In this document: piece after piece, positions 17,332 to 27,661 of the stretch
Layout: each line of letters begins with the position of its first letter
How positions within the stretch are numbered: the stretch's first letter is position 1
Source: Burkholderia ubonensis
GTDB lineage: Bacteria > Pseudomonadota > Gammaproteobacteria > Burkholderiales > Burkholderiaceae
Direction of reading: 5' to 3'
NCBI RefSeq assembly: GCF_902833085.1
Contig: NZ_CADFEB010000005.1
Coordinates: forward strand, 496,001 to 560,000
DNA: 64,000 bases
The notes under the pieces: generated by a model
The model's database searches: none
What the model was told of the DNA's origin: nothing
What the model saw: only the letters and a program-made list of their open reading frames with translations
Position numbers and translations under genes: made by a program

Positions 17332-18300
17332 ATGCAGCGCGGTGTGGTGTACGGAGTGTTGGCGGGCGCCCTGTGGGGCATGGTGTTCATGGTTCCGCGG
17401 CTGTTGACCGACTTCTCGCCGCTGCTGCTGAGCGCCGGCCGCTACGCGATGTACGGCCTCGTATCGCTCGCGGCCGCGCTGCCGGTCGCGCGCTCGCTGC
17501 TCGCGCGCCTGACCCGCGAGGATTTCATCGCGCTCGCGAAGCTCGCGCTCGTCGGCAACGTCGCCTACTACATGCTGCTGTCCGGCGCGGTGCACCTGAT
17601 CGGCATCGCGCCCAGCTCGCTGATCGTCGGCGTGCTGCCCGTGACCGTCACGCTCGCCGGCCTCGGCGACCACGGCGCGGTGCCGCTCAGGCGGCTGGCC
17701 GGCCCGCTCGCGCTCGTCGTCGCCGGCATCGCGTGCATCAACGTCGACCTGTTCACGTCCGAAGCCGCGCACGCGACGACGCTCGCGCAGAAACTCGCCG
17801 GCATCGCGTGCGCGGCCGGCGCGCTCGCGAGCTGGACCTGGTATGCGGTCGCGAATGCCCGCTACCTGCAGCGGCATCATCATTTCAGCGGCAACGAGTG
17901 GTCGGTGCTGTGGGGCGTCGTGACGGGCCTGATCGGCGCGCTGTGCTGGCTCGGCATCCTCGCGGCGCCCGCCGGCACGCTACAGGCGGCGCTGCCCGCA
18001 TCGCGCTGGCAGTTGTTCTGGCTGCTGAACCTCGGTCTCGCGATCGGCGCGTCGTGGCTCGGCAACGGGCTGTGGAACGCCGCGTCGAAGCGCCTGCCGC
18101 TGACGCTGTCGGGCCAGCTGATCGTGTTCGAGACCGTGTTCGCGCTGCTGTACGCATTCGTCTACGATCACCGGCTGCCGCGCGTGCTCGAGATCGCGGC
18201 GCTCGTGCTGCTGCTCGCGGGCGTCTACGGCTCGGTGCGCCGGCACGGCGACACCCACACGAAGGACGATCCGATGAATGCGAACCTCACCGCGCACTGA
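17332..18300 (+). CDS. EamA/DMT-family transporter
   Basis: A 322-residue inner-membrane protein with about ten hydrophobic segments and two EamA repeats. It begins MQRGVVYGVLAGALWGMVF, the usual first helix. Members export amino acids, metabolites or drugs; the substrate is not predictable. ATG 17332 is chosen because GGAGAA stands four bases before it; a GTG at 17311 would add seven residues. The gene converges on the rnfH-like gene. Confidence 0.85.
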   Translation: MQRGVVYGVLAGALWGMVFMVPRLLTDFSPLLLSAGRYAMYGLVSLAAALPVARSLLARLTREDFIALAKLALVGNVAYYMLLSGAVHLIGIAPSSLIVGVLPVTVTLAGLGDHGAVPLRRLAGPLALVVAGIACINVDLFTSEAAHATTLAQKLAGIACAAGALASWTWYAVANARYLQRHHHFSGNEWSVLWGVVTGLIGALCWLGILAAPAGTLQAALPASRWQLFWLLNLGLAIGASWLGNGLWNAASKRLPLTLSGQLIVFETVFALLYAFVYDHRLPRVLEIAALVLLLAGVYGSVRRHGDTHTKDDPMNANLTAH

Positions 18301-18363
18301 GCGCGGCGGGGTTTCATCGGACGAATTGGACGAATGGGATGAATCAGCGCCGGATCGCGCGAA

Positions 18364-18687
18364 TCAGCGCGAATCCTTGTGTTGCCACTTGCGGCCCTCG
18401 ACGGAGCCCTCGCGGCGCGATTTCTCGACGCGGCGCTGGCGTGCGACCTTCGGGTCGACGATCAGCGGCCGGTAGATCTCGACGCGGTCGTGGTCGGCGA
18501 GCGGCGCGTCGAGCGGCACGAGCTTGCCGAACACGCCGGTTTTCGCGTGTTCGAGATCGATCTCCGGATGCAGCGCGAGCACGCCGCTCGCGTCGATCGC
18601 CGCGCGCACGGTCGCGCCGTCCGGCAACGTGACCGGAATCAGCGTCTGGCGCTCCGGCAGCGCATAGCAGACTTCGATCGACAGCAT
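18364..18687 (-). CDS. RnfH/RatB-family ubiquitin-like protein
   Basis: A 107-residue small protein of the RnfH family (formerly RatB), a beta-grasp fold with the conserved start IEVCYALPERQTL and the LADHDRVEIYRPL strand. A basic tail (KVARQRRVEKSRREG) follows. Its function is not established. It lies four bases after ratA and both face smpB, the arrangement also found in enterobacteria. Confidence 0.85.
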   Translation of the reverse strand: MLSIEVCYALPERQTLIPVTLPDGATVRAAIDASGVLALHPEIDLEHAKTGVFGKLVPLDAPLADHDRVEIYRPLIVDPKVARQRRVEKSRREGSVEGRKWQHKDSR

Positions 18688-18691
18688 CGCG

Positions 18692-19129
18692 TCACCCCTT
18701 CCCGTAGCGCTGGTCGGCGCGCTTGACGAACGAATCGACGAACGTGTTCGCGATATGGCTGAACACCGGCCCGATGATCTTCTCGAGCAGGATGTTCGAG
18801 AACTCGTAATGCAGCGAGAATTCGATCTTGCACGCATCGGCGCGCAGTGCCGTGAAGCGCCACGAGCCGGTGAATTTCTTGAACGGGCCGTCCGCGAACT
18901 CCATGTCGATGCGCGTCGGGCGCTGCTGCGTGTTGCGGGTCGCGAAATGCTGCTTGATGCCCTTGAAGTTGATGTCGATGCGCGCCTCCATCCCGCTCTC
19001 GTCCTGGCGGCGGATCTCGATGCCGCCGCACCAGGGCAGGAAATTGGGGTAATCGGCAACGTCGGTGACGAGGTCGAACATCTGTTCCGCCGAATGACGG
19101 ATCAATACGGTTTTCTGGACATCTGCCAT
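18692..19129 (-). CDS. ratA: RatA-family START/COQ10-like protein
   Basis: A 145-residue protein of the RatA/COQ10 lipid-binding fold (VLIRHSAEQMFDLVTDVADYPNFLPWC at the start, abbreviated). The family was described in E. coli as a ribosome-association toxin and relates to ubiquinone-binding Coq10 proteins; the physiological role is debated. ATG 19129 is preferred to an upstream in-frame start because the family begins with MADVQKT-like residues. It is transcribed divergently from smpB, with the rnfH-like gene downstream. Confidence 0.85.
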   Translation of the reverse strand: MADVQKTVLIRHSAEQMFDLVTDVADYPNFLPWCGGIEIRRQDESGMEARIDINFKGIKQHFATRNTQQRPTRIDMEFADGPFKKFTGSWRFTALRADACKIEFSLHYEFSNILLEKIIGPVFSHIANTFVDSFVKRADQRYGKG

Positions 19130-19188
19130 AAATCGCGCGGCATCGCAAAGGTGAGAACGCAAGCCGGGCGATTCTCGCCCCGCTTTGC

Positions 19189-19194
19189 TAAAAT
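19189..19194 (+). promoter_or_regulatory. Possible smpB -10 box (TAAAAT)
   Basis: TAAAAT lies 32 bp before the smpB ATG in the ratA/smpB divergent region. No good -35 is visible at 16-18 bp. Confidence 0.35.
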
Positions 19195-19226
19195 CGTGAT
19201 TTTAAACGAGTTGGCCCGATCCTTTC

Positions 19227-19673
19227 ATGAGCATCATCGACAACAGGAAAGCGCGCTTCGATTACCACATCGAGGAACGCTACGAGGCGGGGCTCGTGCT
19301 CGAGGGCTGGGAAGTCAAGGCGCTGCGCGCCGGGCGCGGCCAGATCAAGGAAGGCTACGTGATCGTGAAGAACGCCGAGATCTTCCTGATCGGCACGCAC
19401 ATCAGCCCGCTGCCCGAAGCCTCGACGCACATCAAGCCCGATCCGCTGCGCACCCGCAAGCTGCTGCTGCATGCCGAGGAAATCAAGAAACTGATCGGCA
19501 AGGTCGAGCAGCGCGGCTACACGCTCGTGCCGCTGAACTTCCACTACAAGGGCGGCCGCGTGAAGTGCGACATCGGCCTCGCGAAAGGCAAGAAGCTGCA
19601 CGACAAGCGCGAAACCGAGAAGAAGCGCGACTGGGAGCGCGAGAAGGCACGCATCATGCGCGCCGGCACCTGA
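19227..19673 (+). CDS. smpB: SsrA-binding protein SmpB
   Basis: A 148-residue RNA-binding partner of tmRNA in ribosome rescue. The conserved core includes [27 protein letters not shown] and the C-terminal basic tail ([18 protein letters not shown]) that enters the ribosomal mRNA channel. Length is usual for beta-proteobacteria. The tmRNA gene is not in this window. An intrinsic terminator follows at 19693. Confidence 0.97.
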   Translation: MSIIDNRKARFDYHIEERYEAGLVLEGWEVKALRAGRGQIKEGYVIVKNAEIFLIGTHISPLPEASTHIKPDPLRTRKLLLHAEEIKKLIGKVEQRGYTLVPLNFHYKGGRVKCDIGLAKGKKLHDKRETEKKRDWEREKARIMRAGT

Positions 19674-19692
19674 CGCGTCACTACTTCGCATG

Positions 19693-19718
19693 AAAAGGCC
19701 CGCTCGAAGCGGGCCTTT
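19693..19718 (+). terminator. Intrinsic terminator after smpB
   Basis: AAGGCCCGCT pairs with AGCGGGCCTT around a three-base loop. The flanking A and T runs are short and allow action on both strands. Confidence 0.75.
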
Positions 19719-19836
19719 GTCCTGTGGGGAAGCGTGACGAGCCGGCGGGCGGCCGGACACGCACTTCGCCGTGCGGCAATCCGCCGCATGCCCGACGCAC
19801 GATGCGGCCGCGGCAAGACCGCCGCGGCGACACCGC

Positions 19837-20784
19837 TCAGGCCTTGCCGGCCGGCGTGCCGGCTCCCGCCGGCCCCGCATGCCTGACGATCGACAGCGCC
19901 GACGCGATCGCGGTGCCGAGATCCGACAGGTTCGACGGCACGATCAGCGTATTGCCCTGCTTCGCGAGATTCGAGAACGCACCGACGTACTGCTCGGCGA
20001 CCTTCAGGTTCACCGCATCCATCCCGCCCTGCGACTGGATCGCGTTCGCGATCTTCTGGATCGCCTGCGCGTTCGCCTCGGCGACCGCGAGAATCGCCGC
20101 CGCCTCGCCCTGCGCCTGGTTGATCGCCGCCTGCCGCTCGCCCTCGGACTTCTGGATCGCGGCTTCGCGTGCACCCGACGCGAGGTTGATCTGCTCCTGC
20201 TTGCGGCCTTCCGACGCAGCGATCAGCGCGCGCTTCTCGCGCTCCGCGGTGATCTGCGCCTGCATCGCGTGCAGGATCTCCTTCGGCGGCGTGAGATCCT
20301 TGATCTCGTAGCGCAGCACCTTCACGCCCCAGTTCGCCGCGGCCTGGTCGAGCGCCGAGACGATGTTGTGGTTGATGAAGTCGCGCTCCTCGAAGGTCTT
20401 GTCGAGCTCGAGCTTGCCGACCACCGAACGCAGCGTCGTCTGCGCGAGCTGCGTGATCGCGATCACGAAGTTGCTCGCCCCGTACGACGCCTTCATCGGA
20501 TCGGTCACCTGGAAGTACAGCACGCCGTCGACCTGCAGCTGCGTGTTGTCGCGCGTGATGCAGACCTGGCTCGGCACGTCGAGCGGAATTTCCTTCAGCA
20601 CGTGCCGGTACGCGATGCGGTCGACGAACGGCAGCACGATGTTCAGGCCCGGCGACAGCGTCGCGTGATAGCGCCCGAAGCGTTCGAGCACCCACGCGTG
20701 CTGCTGCGGCACGATCTTCACCGTCTTCGACACGATCACGACGGCAATGACGAGCAGGACGACCCAGATGATCAGCGAATCCAT
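19837..20784 (-). CDS. SPFH/band-7 domain membrane protein (QmcA/stomatin-like)
   Basis: A 315-residue protein with one N-terminal membrane helix (about 3-22), an SPFH/band-7 domain (about 25-190, starting VPQQHAWVLERFGRY), and an Ala/Glu/Gln-rich coiled-coil region (about 190-255). A Gly/Ala tail ends the chain. Such proteins oligomerise into membrane rings or microdomains and often modulate proteases. It follows the NfeD-like gene by 31 bp; SPFH-NfeD pairing is the standard bacterial arrangement (QmcA-YbbJ). Confidence 0.9.
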   Translation of the reverse strand: MDSLIIWVVLLVIAVVIVSKTVKIVPQQHAWVLERFGRYHATLSPGLNIVLPFVDRIAYRHVLKEIPLDVPSQVCITRDNTQLQVDGVLYFQVTDPMKASYGASNFVIAITQLAQTTLRSVVGKLELDKTFEERDFINHNIVSALDQAAANWGVKVLRYEIKDLTPPKEILHAMQAQITAEREKRALIAASEGRKQEQINLASGAREAAIQKSEGERQAAINQAQGEAAAILAVAEANAQAIQKIANAIQSQGGMDAVNLKVAEQYVGAFSNLAKQGNTLIVPSNLSDLGTAIASALSIVRHAGPAGAGTPAGKA

Positions 20785-20815
20785 GAAGCGTTCCCTCCTT
20801 GTTGTCAGCGGACGA

Positions 20816-21250
20816 TCAGCCCGCGGGTTTCGCCACGACTACGAGACAGTTGCCGCGCACGGCGTGCACCTTGTAAAGGCGCGCGTCGTCGCGCTCGCCT
20901 TCGGCCAGCTCGACGTCCCATTCGGCGCCCCGGTACAGGACGCGCGCGCGGCGGTCGCGCCACGCGTCGACCGTGAGGGTCGCGCCGATGTCGAGATTGA
21001 TGTCCGGGTTGGCCGACGCGTCGCGCTTCTGCCTGCGCCCGAGCCCCGAACGGCGCAGCACGATCATCGCGCCGAGCGCGACCAGCGCGGCCGCCCCGAA
21101 CTGCACGTGCGGCGCGAAGCCGGCCACCTGCAGCAGGCCGCCCACGAGAAACCCGAGCGCGATCATCAGCAGATTGAACGTGCCCGTCAGCAGTTCGCCG
21201 ACGACCAGCACGCCCACCCCGATCCACCAGAACAAATGCCCCGACATCAT
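20816..21250 (-). CDS. NfeD-family membrane protein
   Basis: A 144-residue protein with three hydrophobic segments in the first 75 residues and a C-terminal OB-fold domain (GATLTVDAWRDRRARVLYRGAEW). NfeD proteins partner with SPFH proteins, here the gene immediately downstream. AGGAG stands five bases before ATG 21250; a second ATG directly follows at 21247, so the start is uncertain by one codon. Confidence 0.88.
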   Translation of the reverse strand: MMSGHLFWWIGVGVLVVGELLTGTFNLLMIALGFLVGGLLQVAGFAPHVQFGAAALVALGAMIVLRRSGLGRRQKRDASANPDINLDIGATLTVDAWRDRRARVLYRGAEWDVELAEGERDDARLYKVHAVRGNCLVVVAKPAG

Positions 21251-21262
21251 GTGGTCTCCTGC

Positions 21263-21296
21263 AAACAAAAACACCCCGGTGCTACCGGGGTGTTTA
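21263..21296 (-). terminator. Intrinsic terminator after ppsA
   Basis: AACACCCCGGT pairs with ACCGGGGTGTT around a three-base loop. On the minus strand it is followed by a T-rich run (TTTTTGTTTG). It separates ppsA from the NfeD-SPFH pair. Confidence 0.85.
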
Positions 21297-21371
21297 TAAC
21301 ATGAAGCTTGCGTTTTGCCTTCATCCGGCAGGCGAACGCGCCGCCCGCCTGCCGGAGGACCGTGACCGATC

Positions 21372-23771
21372 TTACTTGCGGTTGGCGAGCGCCTGCCACG
21401 TGTCGATGATCGTGTCCGGGTTCAGCGAGATCGACACGATGCCTTCGTCGGTCAGCCATTGCGCGAAGTCCGGGTGATCGGACGGGCCCTGGCCGCAGAT
21501 GCCGACGTACTTGCCCATCTTGCGGCAGGTGTCGATCGCACGCTTCAGCAGGAACTTGACCGCCGGGTCGCGCTCGTCGAAGTCGACCGCGAGCAGCTCC
21601 ATGCCCGAATCGCGATCGAGGCCGAGCGTGAGCTGCGTGAGGTCGTTCGAACCGATCGAGAAGCCGTCGAAGTGTTGCAGGAACTCTTCGGCGAGGATCG
21701 CGTTGGTCGGCACTTCGCACATCATGATGAGGCGCAGGTCGTTCTCGCCGCGCTTCAGGCCGTACTTCGCGAGCAGGTTCACGACGCGCTCCGCCTGCTT
21801 CACGGTCCGCACGAACGGCACCATGATCTCGACGTTCGACAGGCCCATCTCGTCACGCACGCGCTTGAGCGCGAGGCACTCCATCTCGAACGCCTGCGCG
21901 AAGTCGTCGGCGATGTAGCGCGACGCGCCGCGGAAGCCCAGCATCGGGTTTTCCTCGTCCGGCTCGTAACGCGAACCGCCGATCAGCTTCTTGTACTCGT
22001 TCGACTTGAAGTCGGACATCCGCACGATCACGGGCTTCGGGTAGAACGCCGCGGCGATCGTCGCGATGCCTTCCGTCAGCTTGTCGACGTAGAACGCACG
22101 CGGCGACGCATGACCGCGCGCGACGCTCTCGACCGCCTTCTTCAGGTCCTGATCGATGTTCGGGTACTCGAGGATCGCCTTCGGGTGCACGCCGATGTTG
22201 TTGTTGATGATGAACTCGAGACGCGCGAGGCCGACGCCGGCGTTCGGCAGCTGCGAGAAGTCGAACGCGAGCTGCGGGTTGCCGACGTTCATCATGATCT
22301 TCACCGGGATTTCCGGCAGTTCGCCGCGCTGCACTTCGGTGACTTCCGTCTCGAGCAGCCCGTCGTAGATCTTGCCTTCGTCGCCTTCCGCGCACGACAC
22401 CGTGACGAGCGCGCCGTCCTTCAGCACGTCGGTCGCGTCGCCGCAGCCGACGACCGCCGGCACGCCGAGCTCACGCGCGATGATCGCCGCGTGGCAGGTC
22501 CGGCCGCCGCGGTTCGTGACGATCGCGGCCGCGCGCTTCATCACCGGCTCCCAGTTCGGGTCGGTCATGTCGGCGACCAGCACGTCGCCCGGCTGCACGC
22601 GCTCCATTTCCGACGGGTCCTGGATCACGCGCACGGGGCCTGCGCCGATCTTCTGGCCGATCGCGCGCCCCGTCGCCAGCACCTGCGACTGGCCCTTCAG
22701 CTTGAAGCGCTGCTCGGCCTTGCCGCTCGCCTGGCTCTTCACCGTTTCCGGGCGCGCCTGCAGGATGAAGATCTTGCCGTCGCGGCCGTCCTTGCCCCAC
22801 TCGATGTCCATCGGACGCTCGTAGTGCTTCTCGATGATCACCGCGTACTTCGCCAGCTCGATCACGTCCTCGTCGGTGATCGAGTAGCGGTTGCGCTGCT
22901 CGTGCGGCACGTCGACCGTCTTCACGCGGCCCGGCTCGCCCGGCTGCGTGAACTCCATCTTGATCAGCTTCGAGCCGATCGAGCGGCGGATGATCGGGTA
23001 CTTGTCCTGTGCGAGCGTGGTCTTGAACACGTAGAACTCGTCCGGGTTCACCGCGCCCTGCACGACGGTTTCGCCCAGGCCGTAGCTCGACGTGATGAAC
23101 ACGGCGTCCTTGAAGCCCGACTCGGTGTCGATCGTGAACATCACGCCGGCCGCGCCGACGTCCGAGCGGACCATGCGCTGCACGCCGGCCGACAGCGCCA
23201 CTTCGGCGTGCGTGAAGCCCTTGTGCACGCGGTACGAGATCGCGCGGTCGTTATACAGCGACGCGAACACGTGCTTCATGCGATCGAGCACGTCGTCGAT
23301 GCCGACGACGTTCAGGTACGACTCCTGCTGGCCCGCGAACGATGCGTCGGGCAGGTCTTCCGCGGTCGCGGACGAGCGCACGGCGAACGACAGCTCGCCC
23401 GGCGAGCCGTTCTGCAGGACTTCGAACTGCGCGCGGATGTCCTGCTCGAGGCGCGGCTGCATCGGCGCATCGACGATCCACTTGCGGATTTCCGCACCGG
23501 CTTCGGCGAGCGCCTTCACGTCGTCGATGTCGAGCGACTCGAGACGTTTCGCGATGCGGTCGGTAAGGTCGTTGTGCTTGAGGAAGTCGCGGAATGCGAG
23601 CGCGGTCGTGGCAAAACCGGTGGGTACGCGCACGCCTGCCGACGCAAGCTGGCTGATCATCTCGCCGAGCGACGCATTCTTGCCGCCGACGATCTCCACA
23701 TCGGTCATCCGCAACTGCTCGAACGGAATTACATACGCCTGGTCCTTTGCGACGTTTGCTGCGTTAGTCAT
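21372..23771 (-). CDS. ppsA: Phosphoenolpyruvate synthase
   Basis: A 799-residue enzyme that forms phosphoenolpyruvate from pyruvate and ATP for gluconeogenesis. It has the N-terminal ATP-grasp-like domain ([11 protein letters not shown]), the swivelling phosphohistidine domain with His427 in GGRTCHAAI, and a C-terminal PEP-binding barrel ([15 protein letters not shown]). ATG 23771 ([11 protein letters not shown]) fits the family; a longer in-frame start has no support. It is divergent from ppsR, whose product controls this enzyme. The shared region carries a duplicated 20-bp motif. Confidence 0.96.
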   Translation of the reverse strand: MTNAANVAKDQAYVIPFEQLRMTDVEIVGGKNASLGEMISQLASAGVRVPTGFATTALAFRDFLKHNDLTDRIAKRLESLDIDDVKALAEAGAEIRKWIVDAPMQPRLEQDIRAQFEVLQNGSPGELSFAVRSSATAEDLPDASFAGQQESYLNVVGIDDVLDRMKHVFASLYNDRAISYRVHKGFTHAEVALSAGVQRMVRSDVGAAGVMFTIDTESGFKDAVFITSSYGLGETVVQGAVNPDEFYVFKTTLAQDKYPIIRRSIGSKLIKMEFTQPGEPGRVKTVDVPHEQRNRYSITDEDVIELAKYAVIIEKHYERPMDIEWGKDGRDGKIFILQARPETVKSQASGKAEQRFKLKGQSQVLATGRAIGQKIGAGPVRVIQDPSEMERVQPGDVLVADMTDPNWEPVMKRAAAIVTNRGGRTCHAAIIARELGVPAVVGCGDATDVLKDGALVTVSCAEGDEGKIYDGLLETEVTEVQRGELPEIPVKIMMNVGNPQLAFDFSQLPNAGVGLARLEFIINNNIGVHPKAILEYPNIDQDLKKAVESVARGHASPRAFYVDKLTEGIATIAAAFYPKPVIVRMSDFKSNEYKKLIGGSRYEPDEENPMLGFRGASRYIADDFAQAFEMECLALKRVRDEMGLSNVEIMVPFVRTVKQAERVVNLLAKYGLKRGENDLRLIMMCEVPTNAILAEEFLQHFDGFSIGSNDLTQLTLGLDRDSGMELLAVDFDERDPAVKFLLKRAIDTCRKMGKYVGICGQGPSDHPDFAQWLTDEGIVSISLNPDTIIDTWQALANRK

Positions 23772-23856
23772 ACAAGCCCCTAAGTGTGAAAAAAATGCTC
23801 GATCGCGCAAGTGGGCTTGAACGCGGGCGCTTGCAAAAAGGCGCGGCGCGTCTTGT

Positions 23857-23876
23857 GCAACCTGTTAGATAAACAA
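23857..23876 (-). repeat. 20-bp motif, ppsA-proximal copy
   Basis: On the minus strand TTGTTTATCTAACAGGTTGC reads towards ppsA, 86 bp from its start. It matches the copy at 24019-24038 at 18 of 20 positions. Confidence 0.6.
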
Positions 23877-24018
23877 TCGCCGGGCTCGAAAATCTTCCGA
23901 CCCGATTTGCAAAAATCCCGGCAGAAGGGCGAAATTTGCAGCCATATCGCCGAACTTGCCGGGAATTTTCAATCGCTCGCGGCAAGCGCGCTGCGCGCAT
24001 CGCGCACGGCCCCCGCAA

Positions 24019-24038
24019 TTGCTTATCCAACAGGTTGC
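24019..24038 (+). repeat. 20-bp motif, ppsR-proximal copy
   Basis: TTGCTTATCCAACAGGTTGC reads towards ppsR, 111 bp from its start. It covers the -35 and most of the spacer of the predicted ppsR promoter. Confidence 0.6.
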
Positions 24039-24047
24039 CGCTATTCT
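24019..24047 (+). promoter_or_regulatory. Putative ppsR promoter
   Basis: TTGCTT (24019-24024), a 17-bp spacer and TATTCT (24042-24047) fit sigma-70. The leader would be about 95 nt. Confidence 0.5.
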
Positions 24048-24148
24048 ACCGTGCCGGCTGCCGGATGTGGCGCGACCTTGTCATTGCGCCTGGAGAGTGA
24101 CCTCCAGCCGTGCGCGCCGCCCGCCCTTCACGTTCGACGTCCAGATTC

Positions 24149-24964
24149 ATGCTGCCTACCGTTTTCATCGTCTCCGACGGCACCGGGATCACTGCCGAGA
24201 CCTTCGCGCATTCGATCCTCTCCCAGTTCGACCAGAAATTCCGCCTCGTGCGCGTGCCGTTCGTCGACTCGCTCGACAAGGCGTACGCGACCGTCGAGAA
24301 GATCAACGAGGCCGCCGTGCACGACGGCCGCCGCTCGATCGTGTTCACGACGCTCGTCGACAGCGAGTCGAACGACATCGTCAAGCGCTCGAACGCGCTC
24401 GTGCTCGACATGTTCCAGCGCTTCGTCGAGCCGCTCGAGCAGGAGCTGCAGCTGAAGTCGAGCCATGCGATGGGCCGCGGCCACCAGAATGCGGACACCG
24501 AGGAATACAAGACGCGGATCGAGGCGATCAACTTCTCGCTCGCGCACGACGACGGCCAGTCGAATCGCAACCTGTCGGAGGCCGACGTGATCCTCGTCGG
24601 CGTGTCGCGCAGCGGCAAGACGCCGACGAGCCTGTACCTCGCGATGCAGTACGGCGTGAAGGCCGCGAACTATCCGCTGATTCCGGAAGACTTCGAGCGC
24701 GGCAAGCTGCCGTCCGCGCTCAGCGCGCACCGCGACAAGCTGTTCGGGCTGTCGATCGATCCGCAGCGCCTGTCCGAGATCCGCAACGAGCGCCGGCCGG
24801 GCAGCAAGTACGCGGCGCCCGAGAATTGCCGCTACGAGATCAACGAAGCCGAGGCGATGATGCGCCGCGAAGGCATCAAGTGGCTGTCGTCGACGCACAA
24901 GTCGATCGAGGAGATCGCGACGACGATCCTGCAGGAAGTCCGCCTCGACCGGCAATCGTACTGA
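24149..24964 (+). CDS. ppsR: PEP synthase regulatory protein (kinase/pyrophosphorylase)
   Basis: A 271-residue DUF299-family protein that uses ADP to phosphorylate and inactivate PEP synthase and uses phosphate to reactivate it. The P-loop GVSRSGKT is at 151-158. The start [17 protein letters not shown] is typical of the family, so ATG 24149 is preferred over an upstream in-frame ATG at 24110. It is divergent from its presumed target ppsA. Confidence 0.95.
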   Translation: MLPTVFIVSDGTGITAETFAHSILSQFDQKFRLVRVPFVDSLDKAYATVEKINEAAVHDGRRSIVFTTLVDSESNDIVKRSNALVLDMFQRFVEPLEQELQLKSSHAMGRGHQNADTEEYKTRIEAINFSLAHDDGQSNRNLSEADVILVGVSRSGKTPTSLYLAMQYGVKAANYPLIPEDFERGKLPSALSAHRDKLFGLSIDPQRLSEIRNERRPGSKYAAPENCRYEINEAEAMMRREGIKWLSSTHKSIEEIATTILQEVRLDRQSY

Positions 24965-25003
24965 CGCAGCGCGGGCGCGCTGCCCTTCCCGCCCCGAAAA
25001 TGC

Positions 25004-25033
25004 AAAAGGCCGCGTGCGACACGCGGCCTTTCT
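25004..25033. terminator. Bidirectional terminator between ppsR and the RNA methyltransferase gene
   Basis: AAAGGCCGCGT pairs with ACGCGGCCTTT across a short loop, with A and T runs on the flanks. It serves both converging genes. Confidence 0.8.
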
Positions 25034-25077
25034 CGTTTCGCAGCGCCGGGGCGTGACCGCCCTGCCGCCGCGCACCG

Positions 25078-25860
25078 TCACGCGCGGCGCAGCTGCCGCA
25101 CCTGCTCGAACAGGCAGACCGCGGCGGCCGCCGCGACGTTCAGCGACTCCATCCCGCCCGGCTGCGGAATCGTCACGCGATGCGTCGCCGCATCACGCCA
25201 GAACGCCGACACGCCGGCGCCCTCGTTGCCGAACACCCAGACGACCGGCCCGGCCAGGTCGCAATCGTAGATCGCCTGCGCGCCGTGCGAATCCGTCAGC
25301 GCGACCGGCACGCCGATCCGCTCGGCGAGCGCGCCCGCCTCGACGTCCTCGTGGATCGACAGCAGGAAATGCGCGCCCATACCCGAGCGCAGCACCTTCG
25401 ACGACCATGCGTACGCGGTGCCCGGCGCGCAGAACACGTGCTTCACGCCCGCCGCTGCCGCGCTGCGCAGGATCGAGCCGACGTTGCCGGCATCCTGCAC
25501 GCCGTCCAGCACGACCGACGTATCGGTCACGCGCGCGGGCAGCGGATGGGACGGCCGGCCGACGAGCAGCAGGAAGCCGACGCCGTTGACGACGTTCGAC
25601 AGCTGGCCGAACAGCGCGTCGGGCAACGTGACGAGCCGGTGCGCGTCGATGCGCGCGACGATTGCCTGCGCCTCGTCGTGGCGCAGCGCGCCTTCGGTCG
25701 CGACGCACAGTTCGGGAATCGCGCCGGTGTCGAGATACGCGCTCGCGAGATGGAATCCTTCGAGCAGCGCCTCGCCGCTCTTGCGCTGGTGATGCGTCGA
25801 TCCGGCGAGCGCCTTCAGGCGTTTGTACAGCGGGTTGTCGCGGGAGGTAATGACTTTCAT
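25078..25860 (-). CDS. TrmH/SpoU-family RNA 2'-O-methyltransferase
   Basis: A 260-residue SPOUT enzyme with an N-terminal substrate-binding domain ([16 protein letters not shown]) and the knotted methyltransferase domain. Its three motifs are [28 protein letters not shown] and [17 protein letters not shown]. It resembles RlmB-type rRNA methyltransferases, but the target nucleotide cannot be read from sequence. ATG 25860 overlaps the rnhB stop (ATGA). It is the last gene of the long bam-lpx operon. Confidence 0.88.
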   Translation of the reverse strand: MKVITSRDNPLYKRLKALAGSTHHQRKSGEALLEGFHLASAYLDTGAIPELCVATEGALRHDEAQAIVARIDAHRLVTLPDALFGQLSNVVNGVGFLLLVGRPSHPLPARVTDTSVVLDGVQDAGNVGSILRSAAAAGVKHVFCAPGTAYAWSSKVLRSGMGAHFLLSIHEDVEAGALAERIGVPVALTDSHGAQAIYDCDLAGPVVWVFGNEGAGVSAFWRDAATHRVTIPQPGGMESLNVAAAAAVCLFEQVRQLRRA

Positions 25861-26489
25861 CGAATCAGATCGAGCGCCGCGCGCACCGGCGCGAACGAGC
25901 GGCGATGCGCTTCGCACGGCCCGTGCTCGCGCAGCGCGGCAAGGTGTTTCTCGGTGCCGTAGCCCGCATGCACGTTGAACCCGTAGACGGGAAAGCGCTC
26001 GTGCAGGTCGACCAGCATGCGGTCGCGTGCGACCTTCGCGAGAATCGACGCCGCCGAGATGCTCGGCACCAGCGCATCGCCGCTGACGATCGCCTCGGCG
26101 CGCACCGACAGCGTCGGGCAGCGGTTGCCGTCGATCTGCGCGAGCGTCGGCACGACCGCGAGCCCTTCGACGGCCCGCTTCATCGCGAGCATCGTCGCGT
26201 GCAGGATGTTCAGCGTGTCGATTTCCTCGACGCTCGCCGACGCGATGCAGTACGCGTGCGAACGCGCGACGATCAGCTCGTACAGCGCATCGCGCTTCTT
26301 CGCCGAGAGCGCCTTCGAATCGTCGAGCCCGTCGATCGGCTGCGCCGGATCGAGAATCACCGCGGCGGCCACGACCGGGCCCGCGAGCGGGCCGCGCCCG
26401 GCTTCGTCGACGCCGCAGACGATCTCGTCGGGCCGGCTGAAGTCGAAGCCGCCCTGCGCGCGGCGACGCGATGTGCGTGCCGCCGTCAT
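25857..26489 (-). CDS. rnhB: Ribonuclease HII
   Basis: A 210-residue enzyme that cleaves RNA in RNA-DNA hybrids and at single ribonucleotides. The catalytic Asp28-Glu29 stand in [16 protein letters not shown] and the later DR.M region supply further acidic residues. It overlaps lpxB upstream and the methyltransferase gene downstream by four bases each (ATGA), so all three are translationally coupled. Confidence 0.95.
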   Translation of the reverse strand: MTAARTSRRRAQGGFDFSRPDEIVCGVDEAGRGPLAGPVVAAAVILDPAQPIDGLDDSKALSAKKRDALYELIVARSHAYCIASASVEEIDTLNILHATMLAMKRAVEGLAVVPTLAQIDGNRCPTLSVRAEAIVSGDALVPSISAASILAKVARDRMLVDLHERFPVYGFNVHAGYGTEKHLAALREHGPCEAHRRSFAPVRAALDLIR

Positions 26490-27658
26490 GCGCGCCGCCC
26501 CTTGCGCTGTTCGATCACGCGTACGACCGCGTCGGCGGCCTTCGCAGCCGTGTTCTGCCGCAGGGAAAGATGCATTTCGGTAAAGATTTCGGTGAGCGTG
26601 CGGCGGTTCGCGTCGTCGCGCAACTGCGTCAGCGTCGCGTCGGCCAGCGCCTCCGGCGTCGCGAAATGCTGCAGCAGTTCCGGCACGACGAAGCGCCCGG
26701 CGAGGATGTTCGGCAGGCCGACGTACGGCAGATAGCCCTGCCGGCGCATGATCTGCCCGGTCAGCCAGGGCACCTTGTACGAGATCACCATCGGCTTCTT
26801 CAGCAGCGCGGCTTCCAGCGTCACGGTGCCGCTCTTGACGAGGATCGCGTCCGCCGCCGTCATCGCGACCTGCGAACGGCCTTCGGTGATCGTCAGCGCC
26901 AGTTGCGGATGCGCGTCGACGAGCGGCTGCAGCAGCGCGCGCAGCGCCGGCGTCGCCGCCGGCATCACGAAGCGCACGCCCGGCTCGCGCTGCTGCATCA
27001 GCGCCATCGCCGCGAAGAACGTCGGGCCGATCAGCGCGATTTCCGAGCGCCGGCTGCCGGGCAGCACGGCGATCACCGGGCCGTCGGCAGGCAGGCCCAG
27101 CGCGATCCGCGCGCCGTGCGTGTCGGGCTCGAGCGGGATCTCGTCGGCGAGCGGATGGCCCACGTAGGTCGACGCGACACCTGCCTTGTCAAGCAATGCC
27201 GGCTCGAACGGAAACAGGCACAGCATGTGGTCGACCGACTTGACGATCTTCTTGATCCGGCCGCCGCGCCATGCCCAGATCGACGGGCACACGAAGTGGA
27301 TCGACGGAATGCCCGCGTCGCGCACTGCCTGCTCGACGTTGAAGTTGAAGTCCGGCGCATCGACGCCGATGAACGCATCCGGCCGGTCGGCGAGCAGCTG
27401 GCGCTTCAGTTCGCCGCGGATCCGCAGGATCTCCGGAATCTGGCCGAGCGCCTCGACATAGCCGCGCACCGTCAGCTTGTCCATCTGCCAGTGCGAGTCG
27501 AAGCCGTGCGCGATCATCCGCTGGCCGCCGATCCCGTAATAACGGGCCGACGCCGGCAGCCGCTCGTGCAGCCCGCCGAGCAGCGATGCCGCGAGCAGGT
27601 CGCCCGACGGCTCGCCCGCCACCATTGCAAGCCGGAGCTGGTTGGTCGGGAGCGACAT
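26486..27658 (-). CDS. lpxB: Lipid-A-disaccharide synthase
   Basis: A 390-residue peripheral membrane glycosyltransferase (GT19) joining UDP-2,3-diacylglucosamine and lipid X. Family motifs [16 protein letters not shown] at the start, the CPSIWAWR segment and LPGSRRSEI are present. It begins three bases after the lpxA stop. Confidence 0.95.
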   Translation of the reverse strand: MSLPTNQLRLAMVAGEPSGDLLAASLLGGLHERLPASARYYGIGGQRMIAHGFDSHWQMDKLTVRGYVEALGQIPEILRIRGELKRQLLADRPDAFIGVDAPDFNFNVEQAVRDAGIPSIHFVCPSIWAWRGGRIKKIVKSVDHMLCLFPFEPALLDKAGVASTYVGHPLADEIPLEPDTHGARIALGLPADGPVIAVLPGSRRSEIALIGPTFFAAMALMQQREPGVRFVMPAATPALRALLQPLVDAHPQLALTITEGRSQVAMTAADAILVKSGTVTLEAALLKKPMVISYKVPWLTGQIMRRQGYLPYVGLPNILAGRFVVPELLQHFATPEALADATLTQLRDDANRRTLTEIFTEMHLSLRQNTAAKAADAVVRVIEQRKGRRA

Positions 27659-27661
27659 CGC

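Larger units (their letters stand above)
23772..24148. promoter_or_regulatory. ppsA/ppsR divergent regulatory region
   Basis: A 377-bp region without a gene. It contains two divergent copies of a 20-bp motif and a sigma-70-like promoter for ppsR, annotated separately. The ppsA promoter is not obvious. The central part is comparatively AT-rich (23870-23990). Confidence 0.6.
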
